The notes under the pieces: generated by a model
What the model was told of the DNA's origin: nothing
The model's input: the letters and a program-made list of their open reading frames with translations, nothing else
Databases searched by the model: none
Assembly (NCBI RefSeq): GCF_014650915.1
Contig: NZ_BMVW01000007.1
Coordinates: 124,001-188,000, forward strand
DNA from: Streptomyces poonensis
GTDB lineage: Bacteria > Actinomycetota > Actinomycetes > Streptomycetales > Streptomycetaceae
DNA length: 64,000 nt
Reading direction: 5' to 3'
Translations under genes and position numbers: made by a program
Part shown: in pieces, positions 24,672 to 35,435 of the stretch
How the letters are laid out: each line of letters begins with the position of its first letter
Numbering within the stretch: the first letter of the stretch is position 1

Positions 24672-26317
24672 GCGCATCAGCCGTCCACAGCCTGTGGACA
24701 ATGGCGGCCGACCCGATCGAGAAGATCGACGCGCCGAAGATCGAGTACGGGCAGCTGTCGCCCACCCTGATCGTCATCGGCGCGGCGATCCTCGGAATCC
24801 TGATCGAGGCCTTCGTGCCGCGCAGGTCCCGCTACTACGCCCAGGTGTTCCTGTCCGCCGTCGCCCTGGCCGCCGCCTTCGCCGCGGTCGTCGGCCTCGC
24901 GGCCGGCGGCTACGCCACCACGAAGGCGGGCATCGCGGCGATGGGCGCGATCGCCGTCGACGGACCGGCCCTGTTCCTGCAGGGCACCATTCTCCTCGCC
25001 GGACTGCTCGGCGTGTTCACCTTCGCCGAGCGGCGGCTCGACCCGGTGGCCCACGGCAACCGGGTCGACTCGTTCGCCGCGCAGGCAGCCTCCGTGCCGG
25101 GCAGCGACAGCGAGAAGGCCGCGGTCAAGGCCGGGTTCACCACCACCGAGGTGTTCCCGCTGCTGCTCTTCGCGATCGGCGGCATGCTGATCTTCCCAGC
25201 GGCCAATGACCTGCTGACCTTGTTCATCGCCCTGGAAGTGCTCTCACTCCCGCTGTATCTGCTGTGCGCCCTGGCCCGCCGCAAGCGGCTCGTGTCGCAG
25301 GAGGCCGCGGTCAAGTACTTCCTGCTGGGCGCCTTCGCCTCCGCGTTCACCCTGTTCGGTATCGCGCTGCTGTACGGGTACGCGGGCTCCGTGTCGTACG
25401 CGACGATCGCCCAGGTCGTCGACGGCACCGTGCAGAACGTGACCCCGGCGCTCGCCGACACCATGGGCAACGACGCGCTGCTGCTCGTCGGCACCGCGAT
25501 GCTGGTGATGGGCCTGCTGTTCAAGGTGGGCGCGGTGCCGTTCCACATGTGGACGCCGGATGTGTACCAGGGCGCGCCGACCCCGGTCACCGGCTTCATG
25601 GCGGCGGCGACGAAGGTGGCGGCGTTCGGCGCGCTGCTGCGTGTGCTGTACGTGGTCCTGCCGGGTCTGCGCTGGGACTGGCGGCCGGTGATGTGGGCCG
25701 TGGCGATCGTCACGATGCTGGCCGGCGCGATCGTCGCGATCACCCAGACCGACATCAAGCGGCTGCTGGCGTACTCGTCGATCGCGCACGCGGGCTTCAT
25801 CCTCGCCGGTGTGATCGCGGCCTCGCCGGAGGGTGTGTCTTCGGTGCTGTTCTATCTGGGCGCGTACTCGTTCGTGACGATCGGCGCCTTCGCGGTGGTC
25901 ACGCTGGTGCGGGACGCGGGCGGGGAGGCGACGCACCTGTCGAAGTGGGCGGGGCTGGGGCGCAGGTCACCGCTGGTGGCGGCGGTGTTCGCCGTTTTCC
26001 TGCTGGCCTTCGCGGGCATTCCGCTGACGTCCGGGTTCGCCGGGAAGTTCGCCGTGTTCAAGGCGGCGGCCGAGGGCGGCGCGGGCGCGATCGTCGTGAT
26101 CGGTGTGATCTCGTCGGCCATCGCGGCGTTCTTCTACATCCGCGTGATCGTGCTCATGTTCTTCAGCGAGCCGCGGCCCGAGGGCCCGACGGTCGCCGTG
26201 CCGTCGCCGCTGACCACGACGGCGATCGCCGTCGGTGTCGCGGTCACGGTGGTGCTGGGCGTGGCGCCGCAGTACTTCCTGGACCTCGCGAGCCAGGCGG
26301 GCGTTTTCGTCCGCTGA
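24668..26317 (+). CDS. nuoN: NADH-quinone oxidoreductase subunit N
   Basis: A 549-residue proton-pumping subunit, last of the operon, starting at a GTG. It has FIALEVLSLPLYLLCAL with the pump Glu, VGAVPFHMWTPDVYQGAPTPV with the key Lys region upstream, and IKRLLAYSSIAHAGFILAGV. A symmetric GTCCACA-GCC-TGTGGAC element including a DnaA-box match lies in its first codons. A strong hairpin follows the stop at 26339. Confidence 0.96.
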   Translation: MSASAVHSLWTMAADPIEKIDAPKIEYGQLSPTLIVIGAAILGILIEAFVPRRSRYYAQVFLSAVALAAAFAAVVGLAAGGYATTKAGIAAMGAIAVDGPALFLQGTILLAGLLGVFTFAERRLDPVAHGNRVDSFAAQAASVPGSDSEKAAVKAGFTTTEVFPLLLFAIGGMLIFPAANDLLTLFIALEVLSLPLYLLCALARRKRLVSQEAAVKYFLLGAFASAFTLFGIALLYGYAGSVSYATIAQVVDGTVQNVTPALADTMGNDALLLVGTAMLVMGLLFKVGAVPFHMWTPDVYQGAPTPVTGFMAAATKVAAFGALLRVLYVVLPGLRWDWRPVMWAVAIVTMLAGAIVAITQTDIKRLLAYSSIAHAGFILAGVIAASPEGVSSVLFYLGAYSFVTIGAFAVVTLVRDAGGEATHLSKWAGLGRRSPLVAAVFAVFLLAFAGIPLTSGFAGKFAVFKAAAEGGAGAIVVIGVISSAIAAFFYIRVIVLMFFSEPRPEGPTVAVPSPLTTTAIAVGVAVTVVLGVAPQYFLDLASQAGVFVR

Positions 26318-26338
26318 CGCCCCCTTCGTGGGGGGAAC

Positions 26339-26375
26339 GACGGCCCGGTCCCTTGGGAGAGGGGGCCGGGCCGTC
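26339..26375 (+). terminator. Terminator of the nuo operon
   Basis: The arms GACGGCCCGGTCCC and GGGGGCCGGGCCGTC pair over about 14 bp around a short loop (TTGGGAGA region), 22 bp after the nuoN stop. There is no U-tract, as is common in Streptomyces. The convergent Uma2-type gene ends at 26399, so the hairpin may serve both directions. Confidence 0.8.
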
Positions 26376-26398
26376 GGCTGTCTGCGGGCCATCGAGAA

Positions 26399-27001
26399 CT
26401 ACTGGCTGCGCTCGCGCCGTGTCCTGATGCCGGTGAGGTCGAGGTCGACGGGGAACGGGGCAGCGACCTTCATGCGCTCCCGGAAGATTCCGACGCTGGT
26501 GTAGGCGCCGGTGGTCGGTTCCAGCTCGAAAGCGTGCACCACGGCGAGGCCCTTCTCGTTCTCGACCCGCCAGTAGTGGGGAATGCCTGCTCGCGCGTAC
26601 TTGTGCGGCTTGGTCTCCCGGTCCCGCGAGACGGAGTCCGGGGAGACGACCTCGACGGCGAGCAGGACGGCTTCGGCCGGGAAGCGGGTCTGCTCCGGAT
26701 CGTCCACCACGTCACCACGCACCACGACCACATCCGGCTCGGGCCGGTTCTGCCGGTCGATGTCGATGGTGAATTCGCGGATGACCTCGAACTCCTCGGG
26801 GGCCAGCGATTCGAGCTGCCACTCGAAGAAGGTGACAGCGCGTGAGTGGAAAAGAGTCTGCGGACTCACGAAGACCAGGCTCCCGTCGATCAGTTCCGTG
26901 TGCGGAGGCAGATTCGGAAGCTGATCCAGGTCGTCGGCGGTCCAGCCGCCCTCCGGTGGGCTTGGCCAGGTGGGTGTGGACGTCTTGGGTTCGACGCTCA
27001 T
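26399..27001 (-). CDS. Uma2 family (DUF820) putative endonuclease
   Basis: A 200-residue protein; the ATG at 27001 has GGGAG at good spacing, whereas an in-frame ATG at 27013 does not. The PD-(D/E)xK-type core is visible: HTELIDGSLVFVSP, RPEPDVVVVRGD (Asp), LAVEVVSPDS (Glu) and KPHKYARAGIPHYW (Lys). Uma2 proteins are abundant in cyanobacteria and actinobacteria, and their biological role is unsettled; nuclease activity is predicted from fold only. No transposase or toxin-antitoxin partner is next to it. Confidence 0.85.
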   Translation of the reverse strand: MSVEPKTSTPTWPSPPEGGWTADDLDQLPNLPPHTELIDGSLVFVSPQTLFHSRAVTFFEWQLESLAPEEFEVIREFTIDIDRQNRPEPDVVVVRGDVVDDPEQTRFPAEAVLLAVEVVSPDSVSRDRETKPHKYARAGIPHYWRVENEKGLAVVHAFELEPTTGAYTSVGIFRERMKVAAPFPVDLDLTGIRTRRERSQ

Positions 27002-27223
27002 GAGTGCTCCCATGGGACGGAGTCTCGCCGGTCACTTCAGACTATCGGCCGGAAACGGGCAGGTCTCGCGCGTACGTGTGAACGAGTGCCGGGTCTTTGA
27101 CGAGGTGCTCCGGTTCCACGGCGGCCAGCCTGTGGATAACTCCTTGCCTGTCAGTCCGGGCCCCTATCGTGGATGCAGTGGTCGAGGAGCCACGAACGAC
27201 CACGACGTACGGGGGACGGGACT

Positions 27224-29299
<2,076 letters not shown>

Positions 29300-29322
29300 G
29301 GGGTCGCGTGGTCAGGCCGTGG

Positions 29323-32142
29323 TCATAGGGCACGTGTCGCATAGGCCCTGACGTCCGCGTCGGAGTCCTTGGTGGCCGTGGTGAGGGCCGTGCGGGCGTC
29401 CGCGTCGGCGGCGTGCCGGGTCAGGGCCAGGACGGCTGCCTTGCGGACGTCGGCGTTGGCGTCGGTGAGGGCCTTGGTGAGGGCGGGTACGGCACTCTCC
29501 TTCCTGGCGGCGGACAGTGCGGTGGCGGCGCCCGCACGGACCTGCCAGGCCGGATCGTCCAGCGCGGCGACGGCCTGAGCGCTCAGCGGCTCCGGGCAAC
29601 CGGTGGTGGCCAGCGCCCCGAACGCGGCACCGCGCACCAAGGGGTCGGTGTCCTCGGTGAGCCGGTGCAGCGCGGTCCGCTCGGCAGCCCCGGAGGCGAC
29701 CGTGGCCAGGGCCTTCGCCACCGTGACGCGGACCTCGCGGGACGGGTCGTCCGCCGCACGCGCCAGCTGTTGGGCCGCGTCGACCGAGACAAGGGCACGC
29801 ACCGCCTCGATACGGACGGTGATGTCGGGGTCGGTGAGGGAGCAGGCGAACAGGTCGGCATCGCCCAGGCGCAGGGCGCGCAGCACGTCCAGCGCGGCGG
29901 CGCGGACCACGGGATCGGCCTCCGACAAGGCATCGGCGAGGCCATCGCGCAGGGCCGTGTCGGGCGGCAGCGTCTCGACCAGTTCGCGCAGGGAGGCCGC
30001 GGCGGCGGCACGCACGTCGCCCTGGGGGTCGCGGAGCGCGGCGGCCAGGGCGGGGCCCGTGCCGGTCGGCAGGGTCTCCGTGAGAACGGCGACGGCTTCG
30101 CGCCGGACGGTGGGCGCGGGGTCGGTCAAGTAGGGCTGCAGTGCGTCGAGGCCGGGCTGCTCCTCGGCGAGGGCGACGAGTTCGAGGAGGCGGGCCGAGA
30201 GGTTCTCGGCGGAAGGCTCAGGGGTGGGGTCGGGGAGGGGGAGGGGCCCCCTCCCCGAGCCGTCGCTCCCCCTCCCCGTGCCCACCGCGCTCCCCGCGCC
30301 CACCGCACTTCCTGCCCCCACCGCACTCCCCGCCCCCACCAACCGCTCCGCCACCGGAGCCACCTCCCGCCTCCCCGCCGTCGCCACGTCCTCCGCGTGG
30401 ATCTCGCCAAGGGGACGGGACAGCCCGCCGACCGGGGCGAAGCCCTCGACCGGGACCAGGTACGGAGCGACGGGGCGGGCCGTGAACTCCATCGCGCCGG
30501 ACGGGGACTTGCGGAGGTCGAGGTGGTGGAACCAGGTGGTGTCGTCGCGGTGGGGGTGGTCGACGCGGTCGTGGTAGAGGCCCCAGCGGGACTCCGTGCG
30601 GGTGAGGGAGGAGCGGGCCGCCAATTCGGCGCAGTCGCGGATGAAGGTGACCTCGGCACAGCGCATCAGTTCGTGCGGGGTGCGGGCGCCCATGCCCGCG
30701 ATCTCGTCCCGCATCCGCTCGAAGTGCTCCAGCGCCAGGGAGAGGCGGGCGCCGGACTTCGGCGGGGCCACGTAGTCGTTCACGAAGCGGCGGAGTTTGT
30801 ACTCGACCTGGGGCTGCGGGGGGCCGTCGGGGTTGCGCAGGGGGCGGTAGATCAGGTCGTGGGCGTCCCGGAGCTGGTCATGGGGCAACTCGCCCTCGTA
30901 CGCCCGGTACTGGGCCGCGTCCGCGCCCGCCAGGTCGCCGAAGACGAAGGCGCCGATCATGTAGTTGTGCGGTACGCAGGCCAGGTCGCCGGCGGCGTAC
31001 AGGCGGGGGACGGTCGTGCGGGCGTGGTCGTCGACCCGGACGCCCGAGGCCGAGTGGCCGCCGCAGAGGCCGATCTCGGAGATGTGCATCTCGATGTCAT
31101 GGGTGCGGTAGTCGTGACCGCGGCCGGAGTGGAAGGTGCCGCGGGTCGGGCGCTCCGTGGAGTGCAGGATCGACTCCAGGGCCGAGATCGACTCCTCGGG
31201 GAGGTGGCTCAGTTTCAGGTAGACCGGGCCCCGGTCGCTCGCCACCTCCGCCGCGAACTCCGCCATCATCTGGCCCGACCAGTAGTCGGAGTCGACGAAG
31301 CGTTCACCGTGCCGGTTGACCTGGTAGCCGCCGAAGGGGTTGGCGACGTAGGCGCAGGCCGGACCGTTGTAGTCCTTGATCAGCGGGTTGATCTGGAAGC
31401 ATTCGATGCCGGTCAGTTCGGCGCCCGCGTGGTAGGCCATCGCGTAGCCGTCGCCCGCGTTGGTCGGGTTCTCGTACGTGCCGTAGAGGTAGCCCGACGC
31501 GGGCAGGCCGAGGCGGCCGCAGGCGCCGGTCGCCAGGATCACCGCGCCCGCGCGGACCTGGACGAACTGTCCCGTGCGGGTGTTGAGGCCCGCCGCCCCC
31601 ACGGCACGGCCCTCCGTCGTCAGCACGCGCACCGGCATCACCCGGTTCTCGATGCGGATCCGCTCTCGCATCTCCCGGCGCCGCAGCTGCCGGTACAGGA
31701 CCTTCTTGACGTCCTTGCCCTCCGGCATCGGCAGCACGTAGGAGCCGGAACGGTGCACCTGGCGCACCGCGTACTCGCCGTGCTCGTCCTTCTCGAACTT
31801 CACGCCGTACGACTCCAGCCGCTGCACCATGGCGAAGCCGCGGGTCGCGGTCTGGCGGACGGTGGACTGGTCGACGATGCCGTCGTTGGCGCGGGTGATC
31901 TCGGCGACGTAGTCGTCGGGTTCGGCACGGCCGGGGATGACCGCGTTGTTGACGCCGTCCATGCCCATGGCGAGCGCGCCGGAGTGGCGGACGTGGGCCT
32001 TCTCCAGCAGGAGCACGTTCGCGCCGTGCTCGGCGGCGGTCAGTGCCGCCATCGTGCCGGCGGTGCCGCCGCCGATGACGAGGACGTCGCAGGTGAGTTC
32101 CTCGGCGTCGCTGAGGGCGGGGATCTGCACAGGGGTGGTCAC
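29323..32142 (-). CDS. AprA/fumarate-reductase-like FAD flavoprotein fused to HEAT repeats
   Basis: A 939-residue protein starting at a GTG with only AAAGG upstream. Residues 18-45 form the FAD motif (VIGGGTAGTMAALTAAEHGA, then LLLEKA). The next segment, RHSGALAMGMDGVNN, resembles the SGA-x-A-x-G segment of adenylylsulfate reductase AprA more than the covalent-FAD motif of SdhA/FrdA. Near 350-400 come EIGLCGGHSASGV and TVPRLYAAGDLACV, the capping-domain pattern of the family, and a helical C-terminal flavoprotein domain to about 560. A GAGSAV repeat linker (about 598-625) leads to a HEAT-repeat array from about 650 to the end (repeated VRREAVAVL, VRAAALDVL, VRVTVAKAL, VRGAAFGAL, VRKAAVLAL). 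HEAT repeats are not part of known AprA or FrdA. It is last in a cluster with a dicluster ferredoxin and an ABC importer. Substrate unknown. Confidence 0.85.
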   Translation of the reverse strand: MTTPVQIPALSDAEELTCDVLVIGGGTAGTMAALTAAEHGANVLLLEKAHVRHSGALAMGMDGVNNAVIPGRAEPDDYVAEITRANDGIVDQSTVRQTATRGFAMVQRLESYGVKFEKDEHGEYAVRQVHRSGSYVLPMPEGKDVKKVLYRQLRRREMRERIRIENRVMPVRVLTTEGRAVGAAGLNTRTGQFVQVRAGAVILATGACGRLGLPASGYLYGTYENPTNAGDGYAMAYHAGAELTGIECFQINPLIKDYNGPACAYVANPFGGYQVNRHGERFVDSDYWSGQMMAEFAAEVASDRGPVYLKLSHLPEESISALESILHSTERPTRGTFHSGRGHDYRTHDIEMHISEIGLCGGHSASGVRVDDHARTTVPRLYAAGDLACVPHNYMIGAFVFGDLAGADAAQYRAYEGELPHDQLRDAHDLIYRPLRNPDGPPQPQVEYKLRRFVNDYVAPPKSGARLSLALEHFERMRDEIAGMGARTPHELMRCAEVTFIRDCAELAARSSLTRTESRWGLYHDRVDHPHRDDTTWFHHLDLRKSPSGAMEFTARPVAPYLVPVEGFAPVGGLSRPLGEIHAEDVATAGRREVAPVAERLVGAGSAVGAGSAVGAGSAVGTGRGSDGSGRGPLPLPDPTPEPSAENLSARLLELVALAEEQPGLDALQPYLTDPAPTVRREAVAVLTETLPTGTGPALAAALRDPQGDVRAAAAASLRELVETLPPDTALRDGLADALSEADPVVRAAALDVLRALRLGDADLFACSLTDPDITVRIEAVRALVSVDAAQQLARAADDPSREVRVTVAKALATVASGAAERTALHRLTEDTDPLVRGAAFGALATTGCPEPLSAQAVAALDDPAWQVRAGAATALSAARKESAVPALTKALTDANADVRKAAVLALTRHAADADARTALTTATKDSDADVRAYATRAL

Positions 32143-32153
32143 CGGGGTGCCTT

Positions 32154-32225
32154 TCAGGTGCCGATGGAGGGTCAGGTGCCGTTGGAGGGTCAGGTGCCGA
32201 GGGAGGATCAGGTGCCGAGGGATGC
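32154..32225 (-). repeat. 18-bp x4 tandem repeat containing reiterated stop codons
   Basis: Four 18-bp units begin TCAGGTGCCG on the plus strand (TGA preceded by GGCACC on the coding strand). The first unit read on the minus strand includes the final codons and the stop of the ABC ATPase gene; the other three lie between that stop and the flavoprotein start. Because 18 is a multiple of three, each copy repeats the same in-frame Gly-Thr-stop. Confidence 0.9.
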
Positions 32226-32975
32226 GAGGACGGCGCGGCGCAGCGTCACGCGCGCCGGGTCGTCGTGTGCCGTGCGGTCGCGTGGGCGGGGCACGTCGCG
32301 TACGGCGAGGAGGTGGCCGTCACCGAGGAGGGCCACTCGGTCGCCGAGGAACAGGGCCTCGTCCACGTCGTGGGTGACGAAGACGACCGTCGCCCCGGTG
32401 CCCCGCAACACCTGCACCAGCAGGTCCTGCATGCCGGCGCGGGTCTGGGCGTCGAGGGCGCCGAAGGGTTCGTCCATCAGGACCGCGCGGGGGCGTGCGG
32501 CGAGAGCGCGGGCCAGTTGCGCGCGCTGGCGCTGTCCCCCGGAGACGCGGTGCGGCAGGTGGCGGGCGTGTTCGGCGAGGCCGACGCGGGCCAGCCATTC
32601 CTCGGCCTGTGCACGGCGTTCGGAGCGCGGCACGCCACGGATGGCCAGCGGGAGTTCGACGTTGGCGCGCAGGGTGCGCCAGGGCAGGAGGGCGTCCTCC
32701 TGGAAGATCAGGGCGCGGTCGGCGGCGGGACCCGCCAGGGGGCGACCGTCCTCGATGACCTCCCCGCCGAGGGGAGTCAGCAGCCCGGCCAGCGTGCGCA
32801 GCAGGGTCGACTTGCCGCACCCGGAGGGGCCGACGACGGTGATGATCTCGCCGGGAGCCACGTCGAGGTCCACTCCGTCCAGCACCGGCGCGCCCGGGCG
32901 CCCGAGAGTGACGCCGCGCAGGGCGAGACCGGCACCCGATCGGGACAGTGATCGAACGTCAGACGAACTGGTCAT
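32208..32975 (-). CDS. ABC importer ATPase, nitrate/sulfonate/taurine (SsuB/TauB) type
   Basis: A 255-residue ATPase with Walker A GPSGCGKST (about 49-57), Q-loop LIFQEDALLPW near 90, signature VSGGQRQRAQLARAL near 143, Walker B AVLMDEPFGALD and the switch His in FVTHDVDEA. The QEDALLPW form and overall pattern are those of the SsuB/TauB/NrtD branch. Its start overlaps the end of the permease gene by 17 bp. It should energise the permease encoded upstream together with the lipoprotein at 33849. Confidence 0.93.
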   Translation of the reverse strand: MTSSSDVRSLSRSGAGLALRGVTLGRPGAPVLDGVDLDVAPGEIITVVGPSGCGKSTLLRTLAGLLTPLGGEVIEDGRPLAGPAADRALIFQEDALLPWRTLRANVELPLAIRGVPRSERRAQAEEWLARVGLAEHARHLPHRVSGGQRQRAQLARALAARPRAVLMDEPFGALDAQTRAGMQDLLVQVLRGTGATVVFVTHDVDEALFLGDRVALLGDGHLLAVRDVPRPRDRTAHDDPARVTLRRAVLASLGT

Positions 32976-33852
32976 GGGTCTTCGGTACCTCCTCCTCGGC
33001 CCGGGAGCCTGCCGGTACGGGGGTGCGAGCGGCGGCGCCGCGCTCCCCCCGTGGCGGCCGCACCCCGGCGACGTACGACGTGCGCGGCAGCCAGCGGGTC
33101 AGCCTGCGTCCGGCCAGTTCCACGGCGGTGGACGTCAGCCAGCCCAGTACCCCGATCGTCACCATGCCGACGAAGACGCCCGGGTAGTCGACGACCGTGT
33201 AGTCCTGCCAGGTGCGGTAGCCGACGCCGTACTGGCCGGAGATCATCTCGGCGGAGATCACACAGATCCACGAGACGCCGATGCCGACGGACAGGCCGCC
33301 GAAGATGCCCGGCAGCGCGCCCGGCAGCACGACCGAGCCGAGGATCCGCCACCGGCCGCCGCCCATGGTCCGCACCGCCTCCTCCCACACCGGGGTCAGC
33401 GCCCGGACCGCGTGCCGGGTGGAGACCAGCACCGGGAAGAACGCGGCGGTGCAGGTGATGAAGACGATGCCCTGTTCGTTGTCGGGGAAGAGGAGGATCG
33501 CCACGGGGACTAGGGCGATGGCCGGGATCGGGCGGACGACCTCCAGGACCGTGCCGAGGAGGTCCTCGGCGAGGCGGGAGCGGGCCACCAGCACACCCGT
33601 GGCCACGCCCAGCACCGCCGCCAGCAGGAAGCCCGTGAGGATGCGGGTCAGGCTGTCGGTGAGGTCCGTCCAGTAGTCGTCGCCGGCCAGGCGGCCGGCG
33701 AAGGCGCGGGCCACGTCGGTGACGGTCGGGAACTGCGAGAAGCGCAGCCACAGGTCCACGTTCGCGCTGGTCAGCAACTGCCAGAGGCCGAGGGCGGCCG
33801 CGATCGAGGTGACCCGCAGCGCGTACCGGCTCATGACGCTCCGGCGGTTCAT
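32959..33852 (-). CDS. ABC importer permease, SsuC/TauC type
   Basis: This 297-residue permease has about six helices. The cytoplasmic coupling loop is EEAVRTMGGGRWRILGSVVLPGALPGIFGGLSVGIGVSW (quoted here only by its ends: EEAVRTMGGG and LPGALPGIF), the EAA motif of BPD_transp_1 proteins, followed by VISAEMISGQYGVGY, typical of sulfonate/taurine/nitrate permeases. The ATG overlaps the stop of the binding-protein gene by four bases. The last 45 residues are a hydrophilic tail rich in Arg/Ala/Gly. Substrate cannot be read from sequence. Confidence 0.92.
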   Translation of the reverse strand: MNRRSVMSRYALRVTSIAAALGLWQLLTSANVDLWLRFSQFPTVTDVARAFAGRLAGDDYWTDLTDSLTRILTGFLLAAVLGVATGVLVARSRLAEDLLGTVLEVVRPIPAIALVPVAILLFPDNEQGIVFITCTAAFFPVLVSTRHAVRALTPVWEEAVRTMGGGRWRILGSVVLPGALPGIFGGLSVGIGVSWICVISAEMISGQYGVGYRTWQDYTVVDYPGVFVGMVTIGVLGWLTSTAVELAGRRLTRWLPRTSYVAGVRPPRGERGAAARTPVPAGSRAEEEVPKTHDQFV

Positions 33853-35192
33853 GACGCGCGCTCCAGCGCCTCGTCGTACGTGATGACCCGGGCGCCGCCG
33901 TGCCCGGCGACGTACGCCTCGGCGGTCGCCGTCGTGAGGAAGGGGAGGAGCTGTTCACCGTCCGCCACCCACACCGCCTTGTCGGCGAACCAGAGGGTGC
34001 CGGTGGTGGCGTCGGGGACGTAGGCGGCGCGGACGCCGTCCTTGTGCCGCGCGACGTACGTCAGGAGCTCGGCGGGCGTCTTGAACGTACGGGTCTCGTC
34101 GGCGCCCTTCGGCCAGACCTCGCTCGCGGCCGTCGGCGGGGCCGAGGAGAGGCGCTCGGCGTACTCCGCGCCCAGGGCCTTCTTCACGTACTGGTCGTCG
34201 ACGAAGGCGTCCACGTCGACGTCCCCGGTCAGCTTCGCCGCCTTCAGGATCGGGACGTCCTCCTTCAGGGCGGCGACGAGCTGCGGTTTGACGGCCGGGT
34301 CGAAGGTGGCGATGCCGTGGGCGCCGTTGTAGAGGTAGACCACCTCGGAGGGCAGGCCGGTGGCGTCGGCGACCCTCTCGGCGGCGGCCACGGGGTGCTC
34401 GCCGAGGTAGTCGGTGGCCTCCGCCTGGGCCTTCAGGAAGGCGTCGAGCACGGCCGGGCGCCGCTTCGCGAAGTCCTCGCGCACCGTGACGCCGTGGAAC
34501 GTCGGCAGGTCCAGCTCCGCGCCGTCGTACAGCGCCTTCGCCTTGCCCTGGTACGCGAGCAGTCCGGGCCACGCGACGAACTGCGAGAGCGCGTCCGCGC
34601 TGCCCGCCGAGAGCGCCGAAGCACCCACCGCGGGCTGCTGGTTCAGCTTCTCGATGTCCTTCTCCGGGTCCAGGCCGGCGCGCTGGAGAGCCCGTACGAG
34701 GGTGCCGTCGGCCGCCGAGCCGACGCTCGTGGAGACCTTCTTGCCGCGCAGGTCCTCGAGGTCGGCGAGGGCCGAGTCCGGGGCGGTGACGATGGTGTTG
34801 AGGCCGCCGCGCAGGTTGTAGCCGGTGACCGAGACCAGGCGCGTGGGCTGGTTGAGCTGCTTGCCACGGGCCGCGTTGAGCAGGAGCGGGAAGTCGCCCA
34901 TCGAGCCGATGTCGATCTTCCCGGCGGTCATCTGGGCGGTGATGGGGGCGCCGGTGGCGTAGTCCTGCCAGTTCACCTTGTAGGTGATGCCGTCGTCGAG
35001 GGCGTTCAGCTGCTTCTCGAAGGAGCCGAGGGAGCGGAGCAGGGTGCCTGCCGTGACGGTGTTGATGGTCTTCGACTGATAGCCGACGGTGACGGTGACG
35101 GTGGAGCCGTCACCGGCCTCGGCGCTGCCGCCGCAGCCCGCCAGCGGCAGGAGCAGAGCGACGGCGGACACGGCGACTGCGGTGCGTTTCAT
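33849..35192 (-). CDS. ABC substrate-binding lipoprotein with C-terminal NosL-like domain
   Basis: A 447-residue lipoprotein: signal MKRTAVAVSAVALLLPLAGC with a standard lipobox LAGC. Residues 35-330 are an SsuA/NrtA-type binding protein (TVGYQSKTINTVTAG, MTAGKIDIGSMGDFPLLLN, DLEDLRGKKVSTSVGSAADG). The last 90 residues are not expected in this family: TPAELLTYVARHKDGVRAAY, DATTGTLWFADKAVWV, and ATAEAYVAGHGGARVITYDE follow the pattern of the NosL/copper-chaperone domain (D-x-x-T-G-x-W-x-x-A-x-x-A-x-x-V, then A-x-x-F/Y-x-x-x-x-G-G). The N-terminal Cys-x-x-Cys part of NosL is absent. It therefore looks like a binding-protein/NosL-like fusion. The fusion call is by eye and needs a profile search. 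Confidence 0.85.
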   Translation of the reverse strand: MKRTAVAVSAVALLLPLAGCGGSAEAGDGSTVTVTVGYQSKTINTVTAGTLLRSLGSFEKQLNALDDGITYKVNWQDYATGAPITAQMTAGKIDIGSMGDFPLLLNAARGKQLNQPTRLVSVTGYNLRGGLNTIVTAPDSALADLEDLRGKKVSTSVGSAADGTLVRALQRAGLDPEKDIEKLNQQPAVGASALSAGSADALSQFVAWPGLLAYQGKAKALYDGAELDLPTFHGVTVREDFAKRRPAVLDAFLKAQAEATDYLGEHPVAAAERVADATGLPSEVVYLYNGAHGIATFDPAVKPQLVAALKEDVPILKAAKLTGDVDVDAFVDDQYVKKALGAEYAERLSSAPPTAASEVWPKGADETRTFKTPAELLTYVARHKDGVRAAYVPDATTGTLWFADKAVWVADGEQLLPFLTTATAEAYVAGHGGARVITYDEALERAS

Positions 35193-35207
35193 GATCGTCG
35201 AGGCCTC

Positions 35208-35435
35208 TCACCGGAGCAGATAGGGCATGTTGACCGTGACGGCTCCGGTGGGACAGCGGGCCGCGCACGGGCCGCAGTACCAGCACTCGTCGACGTGCAT
35301 GTACGCCTTGCCGTTGCTCTCGTCGATGGCGAGGGAGTCCAGCGGGCACATGTCCACACAGAGCGTGCAGCCGTCGATGCACTTCGACTCGTCGATGGTC
35401 ACGGGCACGTCGGCCCGCTGGGGCGCCAAGGGCAT
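35208..35435 (-). CDS. Dicluster [4Fe-4S] ferredoxin (AprB-like small protein)
   Basis: A 75-residue ferredoxin with two cluster motifs: CIDGCTLCVDMCP (about residues 19-31; note the CxxxC spacing at its start) and CWYCGPCAARCP (about 51-62). The second has the Trp and spacing seen in AprB-type subunits. A GTG at codon 11 (VTIDESKC) is an alternative start. It lies 15 bp before the binding-protein gene and is first in the run that ends with the AprA-like flavoprotein, so it is the likely electron partner of that flavoprotein. Confidence 0.88.
   Translation of the reverse strand: MPLAPQRADVPVTIDESKCIDGCTLCVDMCPLDSLAIDESNGKAYMHVDECWYCGPCAARCPTGAVTVNMPYLLR

Noticed and set aside
26399..27001. 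Uma2 protein as part of a mobile element
   Set aside because: No transposase, terminal repeats or target-site duplication nearby, and base composition is normal.
29413..33513. 1366-codon plus-strand open frame opposite the flavoprotein and ABC genes
   Set aside because: Arg/Gly/His-rich shadow with no motif; opposite frames encode complete known families.
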